DNA from: Thalassobellus sediminis
GTDB lineage: Bacteria; Bacteroidota; Bacteroidia; Flavobacteriales; Flavobacteriaceae
Assembly: GCF_044386045.1 (NCBI RefSeq)
Contig: NZ_JBISCD010000040.1
Coordinates: forward strand, 682,001 to 746,000
Length of the DNA: 64,000 nucleotides
Direction of reading: 5' to 3'
Positions 25,676 to 34,850 of this stretch are shown here, one piece after another. A model generated the notes under the pieces. That model did not search any database. It saw nothing but the letters and a program-made list of their open reading frames with translations, and was not told where the DNA came from. How positions within the stretch are numbered: the stretch's first letter is position 1; every line of letters begins with the position of its first letter. Position numbers and translations under genes: made by a program.

Positions 25676-28600
25676 ATGAATCAAACAATTTATAAAGAAG
25701 AAGAAATGGCTTTAGGGATATCAGATAAAGTAACGGGTAAACTTGTTAGTTTTGATAATGAAACCTATTACAAGATTTCAAATAGCGATGAGATGCGTCC
25801 ATTTTTTATGAGCATTGTAAGCGACTCAAATCATTGGATGTTTATATCTAGTAATGGCGGTTTAACTTCTGGAAGAAAAAATGCTGAATCCTCAATATTT
25901 CCTTATTATACAGATGATAAGATTACAGAATCTGCCGATATAACAGGAAGTAAAACGGTTATTCAAATTCATTTAGAAAATAAAACTTTAGTATGGGAAC
26001 CTTTTTCTAATAGGCAAATGGGGTTTTACAAAACGAAAAGAAGCATATATAAAAACACATACGGTAATAAAGTTGTTTTTGAAGAAATAAATCTAGACTT
26101 GGGATTAACATTTAGATATAAATGGAGTTCTAGTAATGAATTTGGATTCGTTAAAAAATCGACTTTACTAAATAACTCTGATTCTAAAATGAGTGTTACA
26201 ATTTTAGATGGATTACAAAATATTTTACCAAGTGGAGTTACTGCCGATTTACAAAACAGCAGAAGTAATTTAGTTGATGCCTATAAAAAATGTGAACTAT
26301 GGCCAAATGTAGGTTTAGGCATTTACGCATTAAGTGCTATAATTGTTGATAAGGCAGAACCAAGTGAAGCTTTAAAAGCTAATATTGTTTGGTCTTCTGG
26401 TTTAAAAAATCCAAAGTATTTATTATCCTCTTTGCAGTTAGAGAACTTTAGAAAGCTTAAAAGTATTAAGCAAGAAGAAGATGTAAAAGCAGAAAAAGGA
26501 GCTTATTTTATTTCTTCAGATTTAGAATTAGAAGCAAACTCTGACAAAAATTGGATGTTTGTTGCTAATGTAAATCAATCTATATCTGGAGTAATTCATA
26601 TTTCTGAAATTATTAAAAATGAAGAAGATATAGAAGGGCTACTTCAAAAGGACATAGATGCTGGTACACAAAAGCTGGTTTTTTTAGCCACTGCTTCAGA
26701 TGGTTTGCAAATAACTGAAGATCCACTTGTTAATACGAGGCATTTTTCAAATACACTTTTCAATATTATGAGAGGTGGTATTTTTGATGACGGTTACAAC
26801 ATTGAAAAACAAGACTTCATAACATATATTTCTAAAGCCAATAAAGAATTTTTTAATAAAAAAGAATCACAGTTAAAAGAACTTCCAGAGCTATTTACTT
26901 TAAGTTATTTAAAGAATTTAGCAGAAGATGATATTGATAAAAATTTTAAACGTTTATGTTTTGAATATTTACCTCTAAAATTTAGTAGAAGACATGGTGA
27001 CCCAAGTAGACCTTGGAACAAGTTTTCAATTAATACAAGAAGTGAAATAGACGGTTCTAAAATTTTAGATTACGAAGGAAATTGGCGAGATATTTTCCAA
27101 AACTGGGAAGCCCTGGCACACTCCTATCCAGAGTTTATTGAAGGTATGATTCATAAGTTTTTAAATGCTACAACATTTGAAGGTTACAATCCATATCGTG
27201 TTACAAAAGATGGTTTTGATTGGGAAATTATTGAAGAAAACGATCCATGGTCATATATTGGTTATTGGGGCGATCATCAAATTATTTATCTTTTAAAATT
27301 CTTAGAATTTATAGAAGACCACTACCCTAGCCTTTTGGCAAAACGTTTTAATGAGAATATTTTTGTTTATGCTAATGTACCTTATAAAATTAAAAGCTAT
27401 AAGGAAACACTTTCTAATCCTAAAGACACTATAGATTTCGACCATAAATTGGATGCTGAAATCAATCAAAAAAAACATGAATTAGGCGCTGATGGTGCTT
27501 TATTAAGAACCAAAAATGATACTATTTACAAGGTTAATTTAATTGAAAAACTATTAGCAACTGTATTAGCAAAAATTTCAAACTTTATTCCCGAAGGCGG
27601 TATTTGGTTAAACACGCAAAGACCGGAATGGAATGATGCCAATAATGCATTAGTTGGTAATGGTGTGTCTATGGTTACCCTTTGTTATTTAAATAGATTT
27701 TTAAATTTCTTTGAAGAAGTTGTTGCTAAATCTGATATAGAAAATGCTGAAATATCACAGGAATTAGCGGTGTTTTTAAATGAAGTTATTTTAACACTTG
27801 AAACTAATAAAGATATTCTTTCAGGAATCATTTCTAATAAAGACCGTAAAACTGTATTAGATGGTTTAGGAATTGCTGGAAGTAAGTATAGAAGTACTAT
27901 ATATAATAATGGGTTTTCATCTAATAAAAATAACGTTAGCAAATCTGTGCTTTTAGATTTTATAAAAACCACAAAAACTTATTTACAACACACCATTGAT
28001 GCAAATAAGCGTTCAGACAAGATGTTTCATGCGTATAATTTAATGACGGTTGAAAATGATTTAGAAGTTTCAATTTCATACCTGCCAGAAATGTTAGAAG
28101 GTCAAGTAGCGGCTTTAAGTTCAGGTTATTTATCACCAAAAGATGCTCTAGAATTGCTAGATGGTTTAAAGAGCAGTGCTTTATTTAGAGAAGATCAATA
28201 CAGTTATATTTTATATCCAGATAAAGAATTACCAAGGTTTGATAAAAAGAATAATATCCCTAAAGATTCTTTTGAGCAATCTGAATTGTTAAAACAATTA
28301 GTTGCAGAGGGGCATCAACAAATTATAGAAAAAGATGTGTTAGGAAATTATCATTTTAATGGCAATTTCAATAATGCAAATAGCTTAAAAGAAGCGCTAT
28401 CAAGTTTGCCAAATAAATATCAGTTTCTTGTAGAAAGAGATTCTAAGTTATTACTAAATACTTTCGAATCTATTTTTAATCATAAAGCTTTTACAGGACG
28501 CTCAGGAACATTTTTTGGTTATGAAGGCTTAGGCTCTATTTATTGGCATATGGTATCTAAATTATTATTAGCAGTACAAGAAAATTGTTTATTAGCAATA

Positions 28601-29131
28601 AACACGAATGAAAGCGAAGTTATTATAGGTAAGCTTTTAGATCATTATTATGAAATAAACGCAGGTATTGGTGTGCATAAATCACCAGAATTATACGGTG
28701 CATTTCCAACGGATGCTTATTCGCATACACCAGCAACAAAAGGAGCTCAACAACCAGGGATGACTGGTCAGGTAAAAGAAGATATATTAAGCAGAATTGG
28801 AGAATTGGGTGTTTTTGTTAAAAACGGAAAAGTACTATTTAATCCGCGTTTGTTAAGAGACAATGAGTTTTTAAAAGGCCCACAATCATTTAAATATACT
28901 AGTGTTAATAAAGAAGAACAGGAAATAAAATTAGAAGCTAATTCGCTTTGTTTTACTTACTGTCAAATACCAATTATATATAAATTTTCAGATAAAGATA
29001 GCGTACAAATTAATTTTAATAAAGGCAAACATACTGTGTTTGATAGTTTAAAACTGGATACGCAAATATCTAAATCCATTTTTGAAAGAAAAGGAGAGAT
29101 TAATCAAATAATTGTTTCTATAAAGAAATGA
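25676..29131 (+). CDS. Beta-1,3-glucan phosphorylase, GH149 type (cytoplasmic)
   Basis: 1151 residues, no signal peptide. It has the GH94-like phosphorylase build: an N-terminal beta-sandwich (about 10-330, HWMFISSNGGLTSGRKNAES), then an (alpha/alpha)6 barrel with RPEWNDANNALVGNG (D654 of the WND motif is the likely acid), TGRSGTFFGYEGLGSIYWH (about 939-957, phosphate-site-like) and SHTPATKGAQQPGMTGQ. The length far exceeds GH94 and fits GH149; GH161 is the main alternative. It would convert beta-1,3-oligoglucosides plus phosphate into glucose 1-phosphate, saving ATP. GH17, GH30 and an oligosaccharide symporter follow within a few bases. Confidence 0.82.
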   Translation: MNQTIYKEEEMALGISDKVTGKLVSFDNETYYKISNSDEMRPFFMSIVSDSNHWMFISSNGGLTSGRKNAESSIFPYYTDDKITESADITGSKTVIQIHLENKTLVWEPFSNRQMGFYKTKRSIYKNTYGNKVVFEEINLDLGLTFRYKWSSSNEFGFVKKSTLLNNSDSKMSVTILDGLQNILPSGVTADLQNSRSNLVDAYKKCELWPNVGLGIYALSAIIVDKAEPSEALKANIVWSSGLKNPKYLLSSLQLENFRKLKSIKQEEDVKAEKGAYFISSDLELEANSDKNWMFVANVNQSISGVIHISEIIKNEEDIEGLLQKDIDAGTQKLVFLATASDGLQITEDPLVNTRHFSNTLFNIMRGGIFDDGYNIEKQDFITYISKANKEFFNKKESQLKELPELFTLSYLKNLAEDDIDKNFKRLCFEYLPLKFSRRHGDPSRPWNKFSINTRSEIDGSKILDYEGNWRDIFQNWEALAHSYPEFIEGMIHKFLNATTFEGYNPYRVTKDGFDWEIIEENDPWSYIGYWGDHQIIYLLKFLEFIEDHYPSLLAKRFNENIFVYANVPYKIKSYKETLSNPKDTIDFDHKLDAEINQKKHELGADGALLRTKNDTIYKVNLIEKLLATVLAKISNFIPEGGIWLNTQRPEWNDANNALVGNGVSMVTLCYLNRFLNFFEEVVAKSDIENAEISQELAVFLNEVILTLETNKDILSGIISNKDRKTVLDGLGIAGSKYRSTIYNNGFSSNKNNVSKSVLLDFIKTTKTYLQHTIDANKRSDKMFHAYNLMTVENDLEVSISYLPEMLEGQVAALSSGYLSPKDALELLDGLKSSALFREDQYSYILYPDKELPRFDKKNNIPKDSFEQSELLKQLVAEGHQQIIEKDVLGNYHFNGNFNNANSLKEALSSLPNKYQFLVERDSKLLLNTFESIFNHKAFTGRSGTFFGYEGLGSIYWHMVSKLLLAVQENCLLAINTNESEVIIGKLLDHYYEINAGIGVHKSPELYGAFPTDAYSHTPATKGAQQPGMTGQVKEDILSRIGELGVFVKNGKVLFNPRLLRDNEFLKGPQSFKYTSVNKEEQEIKLEANSLCFTYCQIPIIYKFSDKDSVQINFNKGKHTVFDSLKLDTQISKSIFERKGEINQIIVSIKK

Positions 29132-29146
29132 TATAAACACAAACCG

Positions 29147-30418
29147 TTGAAGACACATTTAAAAATATTACTAATACTACCAATTTTATTATCTATGCTA
29201 GGATGCAATCAACAACCTAAAAAAGGGCCATTTTATAAAACAGCAGCAGACATTTTAGGAAACCCTAATTATCTAGCAATTTCGTATGGAGGATATCGTC
29301 AAAAATCTCGCGATATACAACCTACCATTCCTCAGTTAAAGGATGATATGAAAATATTGGCAGCTATGGGTGTGAAAATTTTGCGTACTTATAATGTTCA
29401 GTTACAGCAAGCCCCTAATTTATTAAAAGCTATTTCAGAATTAAAAGCAGAAGATTCAACCTTTGAAATGTATGTAATGTTAGGTGCATGGATTGATTGC
29501 GAAAATGCATGGACGGGTTTAGAACCTAATCATGAAGTAGAGAGCCAACAGAATGCAGGAGAAATTGATAGAGCAGTAGCCTTAGCAAAAGCATATCCAG
29601 ACATTATAAAAATTATTGCGGTTGGTAATGAAGCCATGGTACGTTGGGCAACAAGCTATTTTGTTAGGCCAAATGTTATTTTAAAGTGGGTAAATTATTT
29701 ACAGGATTTAAAGAATTCTGGTGAATTATCAAAAGATTTATGGATTACAAGTTCCGATGATTTCTCGTCTTGGGGTGGAGGTGATCCAAGTTATCATACG
29801 GAAGATTTAGAAAACCTTATTAAAGCTGTCGACTATATTTCAATGCACACCTACCCTATGCATAATTCACATTACAATCCAGAATTTTGGGCAGTACCAG
29901 AAAATGAATTTGAATTATCTGATGCCAAAAAAATTGAAGCAGCTATGCAACGCTCATTTCAATTTGCTAAAAAACAACATGATAGTGTATCAAATTATAT
30001 GAAAAGTTTGGGAGTTAATAAGCCTGTACATATTGGGGAAACAGGATGGGCAACCTTGTCAAACGGACATTATGGAGCTAAAGGCTCTCGAGCAACCGAT
30101 GAATATAAATCGGCAAAATACTATCAACTTATACGTAATTGGACAAACCAAGAAAACATTTCTTGTTTCTATTTTGAAGCATTTGATGAACAATGGAAAG
30201 ATGCACATAACGCTTTAGGTTCTGAAAATCATTTTGGACTTATAAACCTTAAAGGACAAGCAAAATATGCGTTGTGGAATTTAGTTGATCAAGGCATTTT
30301 TAATGGATTAACAAGAGATGGAAAGCCAATAACTAAAACATATAATGGCGATAAGGATGCTTTATTGAAAGATGTTTTAACACCGGTTACTATTGTAGAA
30401 ATTATGGCACATAGATAA
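29147..30418 (+). CDS. GH17 beta-1,3-glucanase/transglycosylase lipoprotein
   Basis: 423 residues from a TTG start 15 bp after the phosphorylase. Lipoprotein signal LLSMLGC (Cys20). A clan GH-A domain of GH17 type follows: GVKILRTYNVQ, IIAVGNEAMVRW (E162 acid/base), DYISMHTYPM, HIGETGWATL (E298 nucleophile) and CFYFEAFDEQWK near the end. It probably acts in the periplasm on oligosaccharides delivered by SusCD, although surface display is possible. Family members include endo-glucanases and glucanosyltransferases, so the exact reaction is open. It is distinct from the leaderless GH17 at 33548. Confidence 0.88.
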   Translation: MKTHLKILLILPILLSMLGCNQQPKKGPFYKTAADILGNPNYLAISYGGYRQKSRDIQPTIPQLKDDMKILAAMGVKILRTYNVQLQQAPNLLKAISELKAEDSTFEMYVMLGAWIDCENAWTGLEPNHEVESQQNAGEIDRAVALAKAYPDIIKIIAVGNEAMVRWATSYFVRPNVILKWVNYLQDLKNSGELSKDLWITSSDDFSSWGGGDPSYHTEDLENLIKAVDYISMHTYPMHNSHYNPEFWAVPENEFELSDAKKIEAAMQRSFQFAKKQHDSVSNYMKSLGVNKPVHIGETGWATLSNGHYGAKGSRATDEYKSAKYYQLIRNWTNQENISCFYFEAFDEQWKDAHNALGSENHFGLINLKGQAKYALWNLVDQGIFNGLTRDGKPITKTYNGDKDALLKDVLTPVTIVEIMAHR

Positions 30419-30443
30419 ATGAGTCAACTTAAAGTTTTAAAAT

Positions 30444-31940
30444 ATGAAAACATTAAAATACAGTGTGTATTCACTTTTTATTCTTCTTATGTTAAGTTGT
30501 AACGAAAAGCAAAATGAGTTACTAGTAGAAGTTTATGAAACTTCCGCTAATGGGAATCAGTTAAAAAAGATTTCAGAAAGACCATCTGTAGAAAAAGCCA
30601 GTACTATAAAGCTTTTATCTAATAAAACGTATCAAACCATTACAGGTTTTGGTGGAGCTTTTACAGAGTCTTCAGCTTATTTATTAAACAAGTTAAGTAA
30701 AGCAAATCGTGATACTATTTTGAAAGCGTATTTCTCAAAAGAAGGTGCAAATTATTCTTTAACGAGAACGCACATGAATTCTTGCGATTTTTCACTTTCT
30801 AACTATTCATATACGCCTATTGAAGGTGATAAAAATCTAGAACATTTTTCTATTAAAGAAGATAAAGATGATTTAATTCCTATGATAAAAGATGCCTTAG
30901 AAGTGTCTGAAGATGGTTTTAAAATATTTGCTTCACCATGGACAGCAGCGCCTTGGATGAAAGATAATAACAATTGGGTTGGCGGTAAATTACTTCCAGA
31001 ATATTATGATACTTGGGCATTATTCTTCTCAAAATATTTAGATGCTTATAAAGCTGAAGGGATAGAAATTTGGGGTTTTACGGTAGAAAATGAACCTCAT
31101 GGAAACGGAAATAATTGGGAAAGCATGCATTTTTCACCCAAAGAAATGACCGATTTCGTTCAGTTTCATTTAGGACCAAAATTAGAGTCTGATGGTTATG
31201 GTGATAAAATTATTTTAGGCTACGATCAAAACAGAGCGGGTTTAAAAGAATGGGTAGATGAGATGTATAGAGATGAAGCATCATCAAAATATTTTCATGG
31301 AACGGCTATACATTGGTACGAGAGTACTTATGATTTTTTTCCTGAAGCCTTGCAATATGCACATAATAAAGCACCAAATAAATTTTTAATTGAAACTGAA
31401 GGTTGTGTGGATTCTCAAGTTCCGGTTTGGAAAGATGATACTTGGTACTGGAAAAAAGAAGCGACCGATTGGGGTTGGGATTGGGCATCTGAAGAAGAAA
31501 AGTATTTACACCCTAAATATGCGCCAGTAAATCGATACGCTAGAGATATTATAGGTTGCCTAAATAATTGGGTTGATGGATGGGTAGATTGGAATATGGT
31601 ACTCGATAAACAAGGCGGGCCAAATTGGTTTGAAAACTGGTGTGTAGCGCCTGTAATTGTTGATCCTGATTCTGATGAGGTTTATTTCACTCCTATTTAT
31701 TATATAATGGCACACTTTAGTAAATATATAAGACCAGAAGCAAAAATAATTGGTCTTGAAAACTCCGATGATACTTTAATGGTTACAGCAGCTCAGAATC
31801 CCGATGGAACTATCGTGGCTGTAATTTTCAACGAAGGAGAACAAACTAAAAACATAAAGATGTCTTTAGATGAAAAGTCTATAGATATTCAAATAAGCAA
31901 ACAAGCTATACAAACAATATTAATACCAACTAAAAACTAA
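30444..31940 (+). CDS. GH30 glucosidase/beta-1,6-glucanase lipoprotein
   Basis: 498 residues. Lipoprotein signal LFILLMLSC (Cys19). The GH30 core shows ITGFGGAFTESSAY, FASPWTAAPWMK, GFTVENEPHG (E217 acid/base), HWYES and LIETEGC (E319 nucleophile), then the C-terminal beta-sandwich (YYIMAHFSKYIRPEAKII, GTIVAVIFNEGEQ). In laminarin loci GH30 enzymes remove beta-1,6-linked side-chain glucose or cut beta-1,6-glucan. That specificity is inferred from context. It sits between GH17 and the symporter gene. Confidence 0.9.
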   Translation: MKTLKYSVYSLFILLMLSCNEKQNELLVEVYETSANGNQLKKISERPSVEKASTIKLLSNKTYQTITGFGGAFTESSAYLLNKLSKANRDTILKAYFSKEGANYSLTRTHMNSCDFSLSNYSYTPIEGDKNLEHFSIKEDKDDLIPMIKDALEVSEDGFKIFASPWTAAPWMKDNNNWVGGKLLPEYYDTWALFFSKYLDAYKAEGIEIWGFTVENEPHGNGNNWESMHFSPKEMTDFVQFHLGPKLESDGYGDKIILGYDQNRAGLKEWVDEMYRDEASSKYFHGTAIHWYESTYDFFPEALQYAHNKAPNKFLIETEGCVDSQVPVWKDDTWYWKKEATDWGWDWASEEEKYLHPKYAPVNRYARDIIGCLNNWVDGWVDWNMVLDKQGGPNWFENWCVAPVIVDPDSDEVYFTPIYYIMAHFSKYIRPEAKIIGLENSDDTLMVTAAQNPDGTIVAVIFNEGEQTKNIKMSLDEKSIDIQISKQAIQTILIPTKN

Positions 31941-31947
31941 TAAGATT

Positions 31948-33510
31948 ATGCCACATGTAAAAACAGTAGCTAAAGATAGAGTGCCATTAGGGCAAAAAGC
32001 CGCATTTGGAGCAGGTCATTTCGTGCTTAACTTATTACCAGGAGCACTTGGCTTTTTCATGTTCTTTTTACTTACTGCTTTTGGAATGGATCCCCTTTAT
32101 GCTGGTATTCTAGGAGCTTTACCGAGATTATTTGATGCCGTATCAGACCCTATAATGGGCTTTATTTCAGATAATACTAAATCAAAATGGGGCCGAAGAC
32201 GACCATTTATTTTCGTTGGAGCTATTTTAAGTGGGGTACTATTTGCATTAACATGGCAAATGAATCCTGATAATTCTCAAATGTATAATTTTTGGTACTT
32301 CCTCATTTTAACCATTTTATTTTTAGCAGGAAACACAATGTATGCTACACCATTGGTAGGTTTGGGGTATGAAATGACTTCAGATTATAATGAGCGTACT
32401 AGGTTGATGGCTTTTTCAAATACTGTTGGTCAAGTAGCTTGGATGATAGTGCCTTGGTTTTGGGTAATAATTGCTGACCCTGAAATGTATGAAACTCAAG
32501 CCGAAGGTGTGAGGCATTTATCCATAATTGTTGGTTCAGTCTGTGCTGTTGTAGGTTTATTGCCTGCTATTTTTTGTAGAGGAATTGATTCTGCTAATAT
32601 GGAAAATAGGAAAGAAATTAATTTAAAGTCATTAGGTTCTAATATGAAAGACCTATGGGCAGGAATTAAGCAAGTATCAAAAAACAAGCCATTTATGAAG
32701 CTTTGTGGTGCAACTTTTTTAGTATTCAACGGCTTTCAACTAGTAGCTGCATTTAGTGTGTATATCATTGTTTTTTACATGTATAATGGAAGTTATGCAA
32801 GTGCAGGAACATGGCCAGCTTGGTTTTCTACAATTACAGCTGTAACAACTGCATTTGTTGTAATACCTATAATATCGGCAATGGCAAATAAATGGGGTAA
32901 GCGTAAAGCTTTTATTATATCAACAGTTATATCAATAATTGGGTATATTCTTAAATGGTGGGGCTTTGATAATCAACTAAATCAAGAATTTAATACTACA
33001 GGTTTTGGTCAATCACTTAATAGCGGTGTTGCTTCATTATTTGAATATATGAATCCTTTCCTAGAAAGTGTAGGTATGTCATGGTTTAGTATTGATACAA
33101 GCATAGGATCTCCGTGGTTAATTTTTATGCCTATTCCATTTATAGCTTTTGGTTTAGGGGGGCTTTTTACATTAATGATGAGTATGACGGCAGATGTTTG
33201 CGATTTAGATGAGTTAAATAATGGTATGCCTCGTAAAGAAGGTACGTTTGGTGCCATTTATTGGTTAATGGTAAAAATAGGTCAGTCCATAGCTTTATTT
33301 TTAGGAGGTTTGGTTTTAAAATTAGTAGGTTTTATTTCTGATGCGCCAACACAAACGGCAGAAACCATGTATAGTTTAAGAATAGCTGATATAGTTATAC
33401 CATCATTAACTGCTGCAATTGCCATTTGGATAATGTATAAGTATAGTTTGAATGAAACAAGAGCTAGAGAAATTAAAGAAGAATTAGTAAAGCGTAGAGG
33501 AGAGCTATAG
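31948..33510 (+). CDS. GPH-family oligosaccharide:cation symporter (MFS)
   Basis: 520 residues with about twelve membrane segments. GPH-family marks are DAVSDPIMGFISDNT followed by KWGRRRPF in the first cytoplasmic loop, and the matching second-half motif MADVCDLDELNNGMPRKEGTFGA (abridged: DVCDLDEL and RKEGTFGA). The family moves glycosides with H+ or Na+ across the inner membrane. Between GH30 and a cytoplasmic GH17, and after a phosphorylase, it most likely imports intact laminari-oligosaccharides. There is an insertion of about 50 residues around 340-395 (LNQEFNTTGFGQSLNSG) before a late membrane helix. Confidence 0.88.
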   Translation: MPHVKTVAKDRVPLGQKAAFGAGHFVLNLLPGALGFFMFFLLTAFGMDPLYAGILGALPRLFDAVSDPIMGFISDNTKSKWGRRRPFIFVGAILSGVLFALTWQMNPDNSQMYNFWYFLILTILFLAGNTMYATPLVGLGYEMTSDYNERTRLMAFSNTVGQVAWMIVPWFWVIIADPEMYETQAEGVRHLSIIVGSVCAVVGLLPAIFCRGIDSANMENRKEINLKSLGSNMKDLWAGIKQVSKNKPFMKLCGATFLVFNGFQLVAAFSVYIIVFYMYNGSYASAGTWPAWFSTITAVTTAFVVIPIISAMANKWGKRKAFIISTVISIIGYILKWWGFDNQLNQEFNTTGFGQSLNSGVASLFEYMNPFLESVGMSWFSIDTSIGSPWLIFMPIPFIAFGLGGLFTLMMSMTADVCDLDELNNGMPRKEGTFGAIYWLMVKIGQSIALFLGGLVLKLVGFISDAPTQTAETMYSLRIADIVIPSLTAAIAIWIMYKYSLNETRAREIKEELVKRRGEL

Positions 33511-33547
33511 TAAAGGAAATTAATTAGTAATTTATATTAAGAAGATT

Positions 33548-34432
33548 ATGTCGTACAGAATAGATAAAATTAGGTCGTTAGCAGGTTTAAATCTTAATGA
33601 TAAAACACCTAAAGGATTGCATAACCTATTTAAACGAGTTTTAAAAGGAGGCATGCATGGTTTGTGTTTTAGTCCTTATGAAGAAGGACAAGAACCAGGT
33701 GAACAAATTACCGAAAAACAGATAAGAAGACGAATGAAAATTATAAAGCCATATACAAAATGGATTCGTTCATTTTCATGTACAGATGGCAATGAAGCTA
33801 TTCCTCGTATTGCTAAAGAGTACGGCATTAAAACTCTAGTTGGAGCTTGGTTAGGCGATGACGATGAAATTAATAAAAAAGAAATTGCGGGTCTTATAAA
33901 ATTGGCTAAAGAAGGGTATGTTGATATCGCTGCAGTTGGTAATGAAGTTATGTACAGAAAGGATTTGACTGAAGATGAACTTCTAGCTTTTATGTATCAA
34001 GTAAAAGAAGCTATTCCAGATATTCCTATGGGTTATGTAGATGCCTATTATGAGTTTAGTCACAGACCCAGAATTACCCAAGCTTGTGACGTTATTTTAG
34101 CAAATTGTTATCCATATTGGGAAGGCTGCAGTCTTGAGTATTCTTTAGTATATATGCGAGATATGTATAATCAAGCAAGAGATGCTGGTAAAGGGAAAAA
34201 AGTAATTATCACAGAAACTGGATGGCCGTCTTTTGGTGAAGGATTACAAGGTGCTGTACCATCACATGAAAATGCATTAAAGTATTTTATAAATTCTCAA
34301 GTATGGTCTGCTGCTGACGATATTGAAATGTTCTATTTCTCATCTTTTGATGAGTCATGGAAAGTTGGAGCAGAAGGAGATGTAGGAGCTTATTGGGGAC
34401 TTTGGGATAAGAATGAAAAGCTGAAGTTTTAA
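33548..34432 (+). CDS. GH17-family enzyme without signal peptide (cytoplasmic)
   Basis: 294 residues with no leader or lipobox. GH17 marks: HGLCFSPYEEGQEPG, IRSFSCTDGNEAIPRIAKE, DIAAVGNEVMYR (E133 acid/base), ANCYPYWEG, VIITETGWPSFG (E224 nucleophile) and EMFYFSSFDESWK. It is short, one bare (beta/alpha)8 barrel. Next to an inner-membrane oligosaccharide symporter and a phosphorylase, it could trim or rearrange imported beta-1,3-oligosaccharides. It closes the operon and is followed by a 14-bp-stem terminator. The reaction is not determined. Confidence 0.85.
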   Translation: MSYRIDKIRSLAGLNLNDKTPKGLHNLFKRVLKGGMHGLCFSPYEEGQEPGEQITEKQIRRRMKIIKPYTKWIRSFSCTDGNEAIPRIAKEYGIKTLVGAWLGDDDEINKKEIAGLIKLAKEGYVDIAAVGNEVMYRKDLTEDELLAFMYQVKEAIPDIPMGYVDAYYEFSHRPRITQACDVILANCYPYWEGCSLEYSLVYMRDMYNQARDAGKGKKVIITETGWPSFGEGLQGAVPSHENALKYFINSQVWSAADDIEMFYFSSFDESWKVGAEGDVGAYWGLWDKNEKLKF

Positions 34433-34460
34433 TTTAAATAACATTAAAATGTCTTTCTGA

Positions 34461-34496
34461 AAACGCATATAAATTCTAATATTTATGTGCGTTTTT
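34461..34496 (+). terminator. Intrinsic terminator of the phosphorylase-GH17 operon
   Basis: AAACGCATATAAAT (34461-34474) pairs with ATTTATGTGCGTTT (34481-34494), 14 bp with one wobble and a 6-nt loop, ending in a T-run. Confidence 0.92.
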
Positions 34497-34612
34497 TGTT
34501 TCATTTAACATTGTTTTTAATTAGTGTTATGTACCTAAACATCTATAATTAAATCTTTTATAGTTGTTTTTGTATACAACATTTTCTTATGGAACCAAAA
34601 CAGTTTTTTATT

Positions 34613-34634
34613 TACCACAACATTACCACTACAT
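34613..34634 (+). promoter_or_regulatory. Distal operator before the T9SS-secreted protein gene
   Basis: TACCACAACAT (34613-34623) is followed directly by TACCACTACAT (34624-34634), a tandem 11-bp repeat of the same kind as before susC and at 16977. It starts 137 bp before the proximal site. Confidence 0.6.
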
Positions 34635-34749
34635 TCAAATTTTTGCATATAAAATTCTTGTATTTTATGTCATTATTATCCGTGTCAAAACCCTTATTAC
34701 CACTAAACCTTTACTATTAAAAAAATAAAAATACATCAGTTTTATTAGG

Positions 34750-34771
34750 ATGTATGTTTTTTGTAGTGTAT
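34750..34771 (-). promoter_or_regulatory. Proximal operator before the T9SS-secreted protein gene
   Basis: On the minus strand: ATACACTACAA then AAAACATACAT. The plus-strand TGTATGTTTTTTGT is identical to the other two proximal sites; the second unit has diverged. Confidence 0.6.
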
Positions 34772-34801
34772 AAATATGCATAATTCATATTTAATCATAG
34801 G

Positions 34802-34809
34802 TATATTTG
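34802..34809 (+). promoter_or_regulatory. -7 element of the T9SS-protein promoter
   Basis: TATATTTG is a full TAnnTTTG match, 51 bp after the core operator start at 34751 and about 40 bp before the start codon. Confidence 0.55.
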
Positions 34810-34850
34810 AGAATACAACAATTCTAAATATTAATTAAAACTAAATGATT

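Larger units (their letters stand above)
34433..34850. other. Intergenic control region before the T9SS-secreted protein gene
   Basis: About 420 bp without a gene. It contains the terminator at 34461-34496, a single half-site TACCTAAACAT (34532-34542), the distal operator (34613-34634), another partial unit TACCACTAAAC near 34698-34708, the proximal operator (34750-34771) and a -7 element (34802-34809). Confidence 0.65.
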
